In this document: piece by piece, positions 11,172 through 21,302 of the stretch
Layout of the letters: each line of letters starts with the position of its first letter
Position numbering within the stretch: the stretch's first letter is position 1
Source of the DNA: Xanthostigma xanthostigma
Taxonomy: Eukaryota > Arthropoda > Insecta > Raphidioptera > Raphidiidae
DNA length: 64,000 nucleotides
Direction: 5' to 3'
NCBI GenBank assembly: GCA_963575645.1
Contig: OY754466.1
Coordinates: 46,656,001 to 46,720,000, forward strand
The notes under the pieces: model-generated
Databases searched by the model: none
Told to the model about the DNA's origin: nothing
What the model saw: the letters and a program-made list of their open reading frames with translations, nothing else
Translations under genes and position numbers: made by a program

Positions 11172-11753
11172 GTAAATAGTAGGGATGTTAGGGAGCTCCG
11201 TAACTGTAACCCTGATGATGAAAATATATTTTGCGCAACGTTGGCCACAAGCGATACTTTGGTAAAGCTTATTTTTCAATTGTTCCTCAACCAAATAAAT
11301 CTCCTTCAATACATATTTTTGGAACAAAACTTCTACTAACAATGTAACCGAAACTATTGGATATTCGATATAAAAATCTATCCGTAAGCGTAACCGAATC
11401 CGATATAAAAGTTTCGAATAATTTCGGATAGAGCCGAAGTTTAAATGATATATATGTATTATGTGTTAATAATTTGTTCTACACCAAATCGGAACATTAA
11501 AAAAAATATATTTTTGATTTCCTTCCCGGTTTGGTAGTGAGCCTTTCATAATTACATGATTGGATCGAAGTAGATATTGCACTTCTCATATTCATAACGC
11601 GAAGCATCTAAATTTAAATCTAAAACTATCCGAGACTGATGGATGATCCGAAATTATTTTATACCCGTAACCATATCTGAAGCCGCTATGATATTATTCC
11701 TATATCCGTTTCCAGATTCGAAATTTTATATCCATAACGTCCCTAGTAAATTG
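11172..11753. mobile_element. hAT-type MITE with near-perfect 8-bp TSD
   Basis: The element 11180-11745 (566 bp) begins TAGGGATGTTAGGG and ends CCATAACGTCCCTA. The flanks are GTAAATAG (11172-11179) and GTAAATTG (11746-11753), an 8-bp duplication with one mismatch. Subterminal CGGATA/CGATAT-like repeats lie near both ends. The first bases TAGGGATG agree with hAT termini. No transposase is left. Confidence 0.75.
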
Positions 11754-13634
11754 TTCGACCATCGCGGGAATCGAGTCTCAAAATTTTTTCCCGCTTAGCC
11801 GTTGGAAAACTTGTCCCCATACATCGACAAACGTCGCGGTCAGTTTGCCAACTATAGCGCGTAATTGCAATGAGTTCAGATGGACTACTGAACTGAATTG
11901 TACCTCGTGGCTATATCTAATGGCCTCGTTGTCGTAACATGTTGTATGCGAGAGCTCTCATATTGTGCTGTATAACTTACGAATTTACCGTTTTCGGATT
12001 TTTCCCTTTATTTGTGCCATAAGACATTGTTTCGTGCCAAATTTCATGAGTCTATGTCAACGGGAAGTTCCCTATAGATTTTGATTCCCAAAAACAACAT
12101 TTTTGTCGTTCGATATTTTTTCATCCGAGTAACGGGTTGGAAGATAAACGAGGAAAACGTAAAACATGTCCGGCTCAGGGGTAGTTTATCGCCCCAAAAA
12201 GGGATGATCAGGTGCAGGGAACTTTTTAGTAGCTCATTCATAATGAGAGATTATTGTCAAAAAAATCTACAGAACTTCAATTATTTCATCTTCTAAAATG
12301 CCTGTACGATGTCTTGCACGGATTATTTTTTTAAATTTATTTACCTATTTTATGTGACAACATTTTGTTTCTCTCGACGCATGCGCCATGCAGTACGGTC
12401 ATGCTTGCTAAAACACTCACTTTTCCGCATACACACAATTTCAGTAATAATTTATATGTTTAAAGTCACATAAATTCAAAAAAAAATATTCGTAAATTAA
12501 TGCTGTGTTTAGAATCCATTACTTTCGTTGACACAGCCTTATTTTTTATAGTATAATGTTTCTAAATATTTATATAGGCATGTAGAACTTGTAATATATT
12601 CAAATTGAGTGTATATTATAATGTTATACAGCTTGCAGAAACAAACGTAATCCAGTTTCAAAAGTTTTGTTTGGTGAAAAAAATGAGATTCAGTTTTCTA
12701 TAGTTTGAATACGGCTTAACCAGTTATTGTCCAATTTTATTTTATGTATTTATATTATTAACGTGTTGAAATAAAAATTGGCTCCATTTGTGAGAAAGAC
12801 TAATTTTTTAGCCGAAACCGAACTTTGGCATTTATTTCACTTTCGGCTGGAGTCGTGTACAACTTCGGGGTGTCAGACTGGTTTTTCTAAAGAACCATTT
12901 ATAAGACTTATGGTCGTATTCATAAAGAACCAATAACTAATTTAACAGGTAGATTGTACTAATAAACCAACTAATAGATTTGGTATTCACAAAGAACATA
13001 ATATAGTGCTATTGGATGTTTAAATCGTCCAGTAATTTAATAGGTAGAAGACCCACCTATTAAACTATTTACTAGACGATTTACAAGGACAAATATATTC
13101 TATTTCATTTCCATTTCTTTTCGGTTTTTAACAATTAATCCAATATGGCTGCGTTATTAATCACATCATAGAGGAATCTCTACCCTGCATAGAGCACATG
13201 TTAATTTGGTTAGTACGAAAGATTATGTGAAAATTAGTCAGAAATCTTATTTTTTTTATATCAGATGTTAACAAAGATATGATTATTGTTTTGTTTTCAT
13301 CAGCGTGAAAAAGATAAGATATTTAGGGATATTTCTTTTTACCTGATATCCACTGAACAACTTACAATTTATAATAAGGACACAAATCATAACGAGTCGA
13401 TAGTTATATTATATTTGACAATTCTGCTTCATGAATTCCAACTTTCCTTATTGGTTCAATAACAGTTAAGGATTCAATAACTATTGAGAGATTTAACAAG
13501 TCTTTATGACTTATGTCATAGCAGGCCAGACTCTAAATTAAAAACTAAAACACATACCAAAATAAACCTTTATTTATTTGGTTTAAATCAATTTTCATAT
13601 AAAGGTAATAAAAAAGGTAAACTATCTTGAGCTT
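11754..13634. other. Unassigned stretch
   Basis: No gene recognised. 11990-12240 contains a phrase about a gene-length repeat tail ('caaatttcatgagtctatgtcaacgggaagt') that looks like an insect repeat, but there is no partner in the window. The opposed frames at 12044-12241 and 12081-12296 are chance. Confidence 0.4.
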
Positions 13635-13701
13635 GAGGATCCAGACACCTAAGATCTCTTGTTTTTGATAAGCTCATTGATGTCAGGTGTCTAAAATCCT
13701 C
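13635..13701. repeat. Short inverted repeat
   Basis: GAGGATCCAGACACCTAAGA at 13635 faces TCAGGTGTCTAAAATCCTC ending at 13701. An imperfect hairpin about 67 bp long, possibly a small MITE remnant or a stem from a larger element. Confidence 0.55.
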
Positions 13702-13948
13702 ACTGGATAGATTCTGGTCGCTGACCGAGATGGCTTGATGCAGCTCAAATGAGTAAACACTCGGTCGGACGTTACATCGGCGTTGGTCGGCTACTCGGTT
13801 GGAGCGACCGTCGTGATTGCGGTGACATGGAACAACATATACGTTAATTTGGAACGTAGTTACCGCTTGTCAGATCACAGTGATCGTTTTAGACGGCTCG
13901 TCACAGTGATTTTTACACGCTTTATATTAACTTCACTTGTAAGTTTGT

Positions 13949-13975
13949 TTGTATGTATGTATGTATGTATGTATG

Positions 13976-14008
<33 letters not shown>

Positions 14009-14010
14009 TT
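13949..14010 (+). repeat. (GTAT)n microsatellite
   Basis: Roughly fifteen GTAT/TATG units, interrupted once by TATATATG. It sits at the same internal place as a shorter GTATGTATG tract in the other copy (51033-51045), so it is part of the foldback family and has changed in length. Confidence 0.9.
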
Positions 14011-14079
14011 GTTTGTAACCTTCGTTTGGACTACAGCAAGTGGTTTATTACTGTAGTATAATATGCCAGCACTGTAACT

Positions 14080-14170
14080 ACAGTGGTTAGCCGTGCGGTC
14101 TAAGGCACGGGTCTTCGCTGACGTCAATTCTCGGAATCACGGGTCGTGGGTTCTAATCCCGTCCACGCCG
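14080..14170 (+). ncRNA. tRNA-like sequence (SINE head or tRNA pseudogene)
   Basis: A box A-like GGTTAGCCGTGCGGTCTAAG is followed about 50 bp later by a good box B, GGGTTCTAATCCC, and then CACGCCG and a run of A. The spacing and variable-arm length resemble a Leu/Ser-type tRNA, but a 5' acceptor strand pairing with CACGCCG is not evident, so I do not call a functional tRNA. The corresponding part of the other foldback copy lacks it, which suggests a separate insertion. Confidence 0.5.
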
Positions 14171-14901
14171 AAAAAAATTTGTATTTTTTTCGGCAAATTT
14201 TTGACAATAAATTGAACTAAAAAGTGGAAAATAAATATAGTTTAAAAAAACTAAAAAACACGCTTTATATCGAACTAAAAAGAAAAAAATATTTTTTTAA
14301 AATAAGCTTAAAACAATAATGAATAAAAAATACAAGTATTATTATGAAAAAAGCGTGGGGCGCTTTGTTCCACATTTTCGTACATCGAGCGCCCCACGCT
14401 TTTTTCACAATAATACTTGTATTTTTTATTCATTATTGTTTTAAGCTTATTTTAAAAAAAATATTTTTTTTCTTTTTAGTTCGATATAAAGCGTGTTTTT
14501 TAGTTTTTTTTTAAAACTATATTTATTTTTATTGTGAAGTTATTTAAATATTTCCCAAATCTAGCTCTAATTACCGCTGGGATACCTGCTCAGTTGCAAC
14601 ATGCAACTCGGAATTGAATGGGTCAAATGAATACATAAGTAAGTGGGATATTCTAGAGGTCCGCGCATGTAAGTCTTGCTTGGCTTGTTGAGCTAAAAGA
14701 CTATTCTTATAGCACGATATGCCCATAAATTTGTTTAATATCAACTATTCTTCAAACATTCTTCTGTAAACAACATAATATTTTCATGTTTCATATTATT
14801 ATGTATAAAATATCTTCATTTAAAAGTTACTGAAATCGTTTATTCTTATTTATTGTCTTCATAAAAACATTAAAACAACCCCAACCTTCATTTTTTCAGT
14901 A

Positions 14902-15125
14902 TTTTTTGACGTGATAACGTCTTATAAATTGATGAAACACCAGCTGCACGCACGAAAAAGTGTAACGTTCCTAACGTTCCGCCTGACCCTGTGCGTGCAA
15001 GCGAGAGCGCAGTAGGCTTCGGCCCAAGTTTGACAGCTACTAAAATTTAGGTTATGTATTACGGAATACGTTATCACGTAAAACTATCGTCCGTAAACCG
15101 ACTTTACAGACAACCAATTTTTTTA
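14902..15125 (-). mobile_element. Interspersed family 'GTCGGTTTACGG', copy a
   Basis: A short form of about 224 bp running from TTTTTTGACGTGATAACGTC to ACTTTACAGACAACCAATTT. The inner GACGTGATAACGTC and CGTTATCACGT form a short inverted pair. The same short form is at 43582-43798, and longer forms are at 27508-28520 and 37131-38205. Class unknown; copy c has a long TSD. Confidence 0.8.
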
Positions 15126-15539
15126 TAAAAAACTAGTTGCTAAGTCTGACCGCGACGTTATTCGTAACTCCCATAACTTAACCCAAGTCACTCCCAAAAT
15201 AATTGTGAAAATGAAACAATTTAGTCAAATACATGTTTGTCGAAAATTCAGCAGAACTGATTTTGGGATTGATCAACATTTGTAGTTATTTTTACAAGTT
15301 GTCGTCATGACTTTTTAAAATACATTTCTGATCAAATCTTTAATATTTTGTTTGCGGTGCATGCAGTAAATGTATATAAAAATAATTTCAAGATACCTAT
15401 CGAAACACAGACGGCAACGATCGCAGTGATTGCAATTTTGGAACGCGTTTTGTTAATTGGGGGTTTCCGTTCTTGTTCTAAAGCAAGGTAGACTTACATA
15501 CCATAAAGTATATAGGTATAATAGCAGTTAATCTATATA

Positions 15540-16605
15540 GAACGTAAGTATAGTTATTACAAATTTTTACTTAGTTTTCACCTGTCCCAGTGTCTGTATA
15601 ATATGTCTGTAATCGAATCTTGCAAGTTAAATTTGATCCACTTCCCGTTATCCGATTGAGCTGAAATTTTGCATACGTATGTAGTTCCAAGAACAATACA
15701 ATATTATAATAATTAACTTACCGTTCCGGCTTTCACCCGGTTGAAAATCGCACTTGTAACGACTTCTCGTTGTCCGATGGAGCTGAAATTTGACATATGT
15801 ATGTAGTTCTGATAACAATACAATATTATAATAACTAACTGACCGGTTCGGCTTTTGTTCGGATGCAAATCGCATTTTTAATAAAGCAAACTAAAAACTT
15901 AAAAATAAATAAACGATATTTTTTTAAAAAACAAGCTTTTATTAGTTGTTAATAAAAATGAACTAAACAGTTAAAAGTAATTTTATTCCGATTAGAAATA
16001 AGTTGTTTTATACCTACTTATCACAGTCTCAAGTTTTCAAATAAAAGCGTGTTACATTTTAGTAACAAGAGAGAACAAAAAGACGGTGTAACAAGCTTTC
16101 ATTTGAAAACTTGAGACTGTGATAAGTACGTATAAAACGACTTATTTCTAGTCGGAATAAAATTATTTTTAACTTTTTAGTTCATTTTTATTAACAACTA
16201 ATAAAAGCTTGTTAAAAAAAAATTAGTTTATTTATTTTTAAGTTTTCAGTGTGCTTTATTAAAAGAACGATTTGTATCCGGACGAAAGCCGGACCGGTCA
16301 GTTAGTTATTATAATATTGTATTGTTCTCGAAACTACATACGTATGCCAAATTGCAACTCTATCGGACAACGAGAAGTAGCTAAAAGTGCGATTTTCAAC
16401 CTGGCGAAAGTCAGAACGGTAAGTTAGTTATCATAATATTGTATTGTTCTCGGAACTACATAAGTATGCAAAATTTCAGCTCAATCGGATAACGGGAAGT
16501 GGGTCAAATTTAACTTGCAAGATTTGATTACAGACATACAGACACCGGGACAGGTGAAACTAATTAAACGCTTGAAATAACTGTACTTGCGTTTTAGATT
16601 TGTTT
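15540..16605. repeat. 1-kb near-perfect snap-back (foldback) element
   Basis: Arms of about 500 bp (15540-16070 and 16085-16605) are reverse complements with only scattered differences. The loop is a few tens of bases around AGAGAACAAAAAGACGG. Each arm contains two diverged tandem units of about 118 bp (in the left arm 15639-15757 and 15760-15870), each with an ATACGTATGTAGTTC-type core and an ACAATATTATAATAA stretch. Fragments of the unit recur at 45886-45985 and 56211-56400. The frame at 15648-15875 lies in the unit and is not a gene. No transposase. Confidence 0.9.
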
Positions 16606-16994
16606 TAGAGAGATTGTTTTTTTTTAGTTTATTGAACGTCGTTAATATTTTATTAAAATGAATTCAAAAACCAAGTATCAGAATTTTACCTCCACAATAT
16701 TTAGTTACTCAATGTTGACTGAATAATTCATCGCTTATTGAAAAACATAAATATAGCGCCATGTTGTGTTTTATGAACAAGGCATTTAAAATTTAATGTT
16801 ACGAGAAAAAATAGTGTGAACGAAAAATTGCACGGTCTGCATTCAGCTTAAAACGTGATCGCAAATTAACAGCACGAGTTTGTTTCGCTGAACGCATTCT
16901 TGTTGCGTCTTTTGTTTTTACCGACGATGCACCAGTCCTTAAGATCACGGCCTAGGTGTCCGGATTGTTTGGGCGTGTGCATTTCTTTGTCTTA

Positions 16995-17655
16995 AGGCCG
17001 CTGCACACGAGGCTAGAAACACTGCTTGATCTTGTGCTGGCCTGCAGGCTTGACACGAGGCTGGAAAGGACGTCACTGCCGGATCGGCTGCTAGCTCACA
17101 TGATAGGTTTTAAAATTAGAACAGGGGCTATTTTTCTTGCTAGGTCCGCTGCACGGTATGAGCAAGAACCAATCAGGAAGCAGTGTCTTGTCACGCGGGC
17201 GACTGGAACAAACGCCCACACTATGCCATAGTGTGTGCTCTGTTCAGAGACAATAAACATGCAGTTTTGTTACCGTTCTAATTATGACTGCGCGCGCACC
17301 GAATCTACCTGCAGAGAAAGCTTGTAATGGCTAGGGGAGGACGGGGTCAATTGTAACACGGGTGAATTTTAACAGTGACTATTTTAATGACATCTACCAA
17401 CAAAATGAGGAAATGATTCTACTGCATCGATGTACATTCAGTCACCAGCGACGGAATGTACATCAATCCAGTAGAATTATATTCTCATTTTGTTAGTAGA
17501 TGTCACTAAACAAGTCACTGTTACAATTGACCCCGTCCTCCCCTACTCGTGTGAAACGAGAACATAATAGCAATCAAGAAAGCCAGCACTAGAAAACTTG
17601 TAGTGAAATTTAGCAAGGAACCTAGCGGCAAATCCAGCCTCGTGTGCAGCGGATT
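16995..17655. mobile_element. AGGCCGCTGCACACGAGGC TIR family, copy 1
   Basis: The left end AGGCCGCTGCACACGAGGCT follows TTA; the right end AGCCTCGTGTGCAGCGGAT is a slightly mutated complement. Internal landmarks shared with 54817-55236 are AGGTTTTAAAATTAGAACAG and GAACCAATCAGGAAGCAGT. Termini starting AGGCC after a TTA-like site resemble the PIF/Harbinger element at 20774, but no matching TSD remains, so the superfamily is tentative. A palindromic MITE (17334-17543) is nested inside. The frame 16956-17231 is chance. Confidence 0.75.
17334..17543. mobile_element. Palindromic MITE with TA flanks, nested
   Basis: It begins GGGGAGGACGGGGTCAATTG and ends with its exact complement, with TA on both sides (17332-17333 and 17544-17545). 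Almost the whole 210 bp folds back on itself, as seen from the paired CAAAATGAGGAAATGATTCT and GAATTATATTCTCATTTTG stretches. The related element at 54817-55236 lacks it at the corresponding place (near 55115), giving an approximate empty site. Confidence 0.85.
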
Positions 17656-18186
17656 TGATTTTCGAGATGAAATGTTGAAGCGTTGGATAATGGTAGATGG
17701 GATACTATCCTACTTACCGCCTGGTTTGCGGTAAACCTCGCAAGCCAGCCCCGTGTGGGGCCCGCGAAGGCTGGGGCCCGACTCTGCTACCTTGACAAAA
17801 GTCCAGTCCGACGAGACACTTTTCGTGAGTAATAAAAAGTTGAAAATACTTGAATAAAATCAGTTAAAAATAGATAGTGTTGAAAACACTTGAATCCAAT
17901 TGTTTTCAAGTTAGAGAGGCTGTATCCGCATTGGAGACTGGGTATTAGAGCCGTCAACTTACATTCGCAGTCTGCCTACGAACTGTTTTGTATTATTAAT
18001 TTATAAAGCCACCTTGGCCTATTGGCCATATAAGGCTTCCCCTGTACCCTTGTTTATCGTTATAACAGTCTGCCTTCTTCTGCTTGTAGATTACTCAGAG
18101 ACGCTTCATTCATATTTAGTAGTTATTTTACTAACATGCGCAAAAAATTATAAATTATCTTATTGTAATTTTATCAAATAATTATT
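17656..18186. other. Unassigned, partly G/C-rich
   Basis: 17690-17830 is unusually G/C-rich for the window (around CAAGCCAGCCCCGTGTGGGG). No reading frame across it is recognisable and no copy was seen elsewhere. It may be a fragment of a foreign repeat. Confidence 0.4.
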
Positions 18187-18354
18187 CCGACATATTTGTA
18201 TGGAGGGTAGAGGTTATGGAGAACCATCTCTGTGCATGAAAAAGTGTCCGTCAAAAAGTGTTAAATTAGGGAACCGCCACTGTCGCAAAAGGGTAAATTT
18301 TAAAGCAAGCGTATGAAGGGCAAAAATTATTCGAGTAGGATAGAAAAGTAAACG
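18187..18354 (+). repeat. Dispersed repeat shared with 59435-59583, copy 1
   Basis: About 150 bp starting TATGGAGGGTAGAGGTTATG and including ACCGCCACTGTCGCAAAAG match the 59.4-kb copy in the same orientation. Both copies lie downstream of an AGGCCGCTGC-family end, at differing distances. Class unknown. Confidence 0.7.
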
Positions 18355-18670
18355 AAGCCCGGCGTCCGAACTAATAACTTTGAGCAAATTCTACCAGATT
18401 TGTTTCTGAACTAATAGCTTTGACCAAATTCTACCAGATTTGCTTCTGGACTAATAGCTTTGAGCGAATTCTATCAGATGTCGCTACTTGGTACTAAAAT
18501 AGTTTTTTTTGTTTGCTTCTGAACTAATAGCTTTGAGTTAATTCTACGAGATGTCGCTACATGTTAGTAAAACATTTTTTTTTTGAGAAAACACCGCTTT
18601 GTACAAACTATTTAATAAAAACTATATTCTATAGCGTAAGTTGGACCAAGCAAAACACATCGTGATACGA
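18355..18670 (-). mobile_element. Helentron-like element, inverted and partial
   Basis: The reverse complement of the 10067-10471 type. From 18355 it carries GCCCGGCGTC and four diverged repeats of about 41 bp (CTAATAGCTTTGAxxAAATT), then TTCTATAGCGTAAGTTGGAC. The outermost 3' tail (gaaaccggg…gctag) is missing at 18355, where it abuts the preceding repeat. Confidence 0.65.
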
Positions 18671-20224
18671 TGATTGAAAATCCAAGTGATACTTTTATCC
18701 CAGTTCTCAGATTAGAACCAGGGGGAGGGGCTTGAATTAACCTCAGCGTGTTTATATATGGCGTTTACATGATTATTAGGTACTACAATCGTAATTTTAA
18801 TAAATTAATAATGGCTTGTACCATCCATGCTTTTATAATTATGAACCTAAATTACGAAATATTATTTTTTTTCCTTTTTAGTAAGCTTATCTTCAAAAAC
18901 TTTTTTTCTCTTATATGCTATTTTATTAAAATTATTATAGCTTGAATATTACAGTTATTATGTAATTGATACAAGATGAAATGAGGTCAACGCCGTAAAT
19001 AATAAATGAATTATAGAAAATATTTCCTATCTTCCATTATTACAGAATATGGTAATACAGGCAAATAGAGACTGGTGGGTATATTTATTGAAATAATTTA
19101 TGAATCAGCTGCTTATTGTCACAATTTTATGGTAATAGATTTTGCTTTAGTGATTTTCTAATCTCTATGATGCAGCAGAGCTACTCGTTGCTATTTATAT
19201 AATCAGAGTGAAAATATAATTAGATTGTGGACAGTACAATTACGAATCCCACATTTATGGTGAATGCGACCGAATACACCCAGTAGGTACATGTTATTTA
19301 AGTAATAATATCTGACGCTTGCTGGAAATAAGGGTGCTCTTTCCTATATATAAAATCTGTTGGTAATGATGAAAAGTGTAGATTATAGACGCTTGATAAC
19401 TGAGGTCATTAGCGGTCAAAGTTTTTAAGACGTCGCAAACAGTAGACCTCTAAAAATTTCAGAAGAATTATTTGGACTTTGTTTTTCAAAGTGTTTTTCT
19501 GGTATAATTTTTGAACGAGGGACCTCCAAGAATTTGATTGTTTAGAACGTCACCAAGTCTAATGCATTGGATGAATGATAAAAATAAACCATATTTTATA
19601 ATGTTTTTCTTTCGATTTAGAGCTTTAAATATCTATTGTTTACGAAAACTTTTAATCTAAAAATGAGGATCTTGATCTTAAACTGCATTGCTGTAATTAT
19701 TTTTTTACAATATCTCTATTGACGAATATTTTGCTTCAATTTTTAAAATATCATAAACTGATATCGAAAAATAGCAATTGAATTTCTCTAAACAAATTTT
19801 TTTGGGAGTTTTGCACATTTTATTATAATTACAATGAAGAATGTGTGTCAAGAATTTTTGTGACAGTTTTTATCAACATCACTTGAGAAAGACTTGACCA
19901 ATATTGATTGATGAAACTTAGTATATTTCCACCTACAAATATACAGGTGCGCTCAGGATTAGGTAATTGGCATTACCGTTATAAATTCTTAATTGTTTTT
20001 GAAATCACCCGGTAGATCTCTATTATTACACGTCTAATTGTATACCTACATTCCATGTTCAGACTTTCAGCATAAACCAGACACTGTATCAGACAAAAAA
20101 GAAATAGCATTGTATATATTTTGTGTTCAATAAATTATTGCACATCCGTATAAATAATTCAGTAGATTTGTTTTATCATTTTCAATTATGCTGGTAGTTG
20201 TTGAACTTGAAATTTGCAAGGTTA
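18671..20224. other. Unassigned AT-rich DNA
   Basis: About 1.5 kb with no recognisable element ends, tandem repeat or gene. The frame at 18748-18945 is AT-rich, hydrophobic low-complexity sequence. Confidence 0.5.
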
Positions 20225-20774
20225 TCATATATTAATACGCTAAGGTTAAAGATGTTTGCCTCCCTTTTTAGAAAAAACCACACAATTTCTCCACATAAAT
20301 TATATATCATTTTACAGATAATTGCTTGCTCTACTGACATCGACAACTAAAAAATGTATTATTGCTTTTGTTTTTGTAAATTAATTAAAATACAGCAACG
20401 CTGAACAACGTCTGCCATCTGACGGTTTTAATTTTGAAACAACGTCAACACTTCGATCTGTCATCTGACCTTCATATTGTAATACAACAGACACAATACT
20501 GCATACTGCCATCTAACGGCTTTAATTTTGAAACAGCGAGCAACGCTGAACAACGTCTCAGCAATGCTGCATGATGCCATCTGACGGCTTAGCTCAACGC
20601 TTTTGCTACTTGCGCCTTTATATGACAATTTTAGTAAAATATTTCTTTGATCTGTCATCTGAGCTTCATATTGTAATACAACAAAAAGAAGAACGTTATA
20701 AGCAGTGTGCAAAATTAGAAACGAATTGAATACCTGCAATTTAAAAAATAATTTTGTAAAGTGATAATTATTAA

Positions 20775-20940
20775 GGCCCCCATACACCTCGTTCTTTTTT
20801 GGCAGTTTTAACCGCCGGGTAAAACTGTACGGTTAAACACGAACAACGGCCATCCCCATACACCTCGTTCTTTTATGGCAGTTTTAACCGCACGGGTAAA
20901 ACTGTACGGTTAATTAAACACGAACAACGGCCATATCCAC
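20775..20940 (+). repeat. Terminal tandem duplication inside the PIF/Harbinger element
   Basis: The stretch from CCATACACCTCGTTCTTTT through CGAACAACGGCCAT occurs twice in a row, with 4-5 bp indels between units. The left TIR therefore has an internal second copy, while the right end has one. Confidence 0.85.
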
Positions 20941-21033
20941 ACAGAGGCGTTGTTTCGTTCAGTTTTTCTGAAGTCGTGGCATCATTAATACGATCTGCTT
21001 TGATGGATCCTACGACAACGTTAGCCCGCAGTG

Positions 21034-21302
21034 GCTATAAAATTAAAATTTTCAAAAAGAAAACGTTCAAAATGGACTAAAGAATGGTTACTTAAACGCA
21101 GGCAATTTTCACACGTAAATCTTCTAAATGAATTACGACTAGAACCAGGAGATTGGTTTAATTTTCGATACAATTGTATGAATTGAGCGAGCTGAAACTT
21201 GAACCTGGGGATTGGTTCAATTACCTGAGAATGGACGAACATACTTATTTTGAGTTATTATTAAAATATAAATCAATACTCAAACTAATTACAATCATTT
21301 AA
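21034..21302 (+). pseudogene. PIF/Harbinger transposase N-terminal remnant
   Basis: Frame 1 (21034-21186) reads …KRKRSKWTKEWLLKRRQF… then …LLNELRLEPGDWFNF. Frame 2 (21189-21302) reads ELKLEPGDWFNYLRMDEHTY then FELLLK. Harbinger transposases start in just this way (basic R-x-RRWWV.PWL..R, LL.ELR.ED…F.NFLRM….F..LL). The LEPGDWFN part is present twice, so a short internal duplication and a frame change break it. The catalytic DDE domain is absent. The reverse-strand frame 21021-21242 is a shadow of this. Confidence 0.75.

Larger units (their letters stand above)
13915..14530. mobile_element. Foldback element with ACACGCTTTATAT ends, copy 1
   Basis: The left end reads ACACGCTTTATATT (near 13916) and the right part carries its complement ATATAAAGCGTGT (near 14490). 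The right half is an inverted repeat (left arm about 14232-14360, right arm about 14375-14530) centred on a G/C stem, AGCGTGGGGCGCT / AGCGCCCCACGCT. The left part shares the TATG microsatellite, the GGACTACAGCAAGTGG phrase and the hairpin with 50998-51360. A tRNA-like sequence (14080-14170) is present here only. Frames at 13783-14061 and 13933-14127 are products of the microsatellite. Confidence 0.7.

Noticed and set aside
11995-12240. LINE 3' tail (phrase 'gtgccaaatttcatgagtctatgtcaacgg')
   Set aside because: It resembles repeat tails I know from moths, but there is no second copy here, no poly-A end and no coding sequence beside it.
13783-14127. Frames rich in MYVCMYV / THIHTYI repeats
   Set aside because: They are translations of the GTAT microsatellite on the two strands.
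14080-14170. Functional tRNA gene
   Set aside because: Box B is good, but a paired acceptor stem could not be found and the sequence lies in a mobile element.
20461-20787. 108-codon minus frame similar to the 92-codon frame at 52404-52682, suggesting a conserved gene
   Set aside because: Both lie in copies of the same Helitron; similarity extends equally into untranslated parts, and 'gccgtcagatggcag' repeats create the frame.
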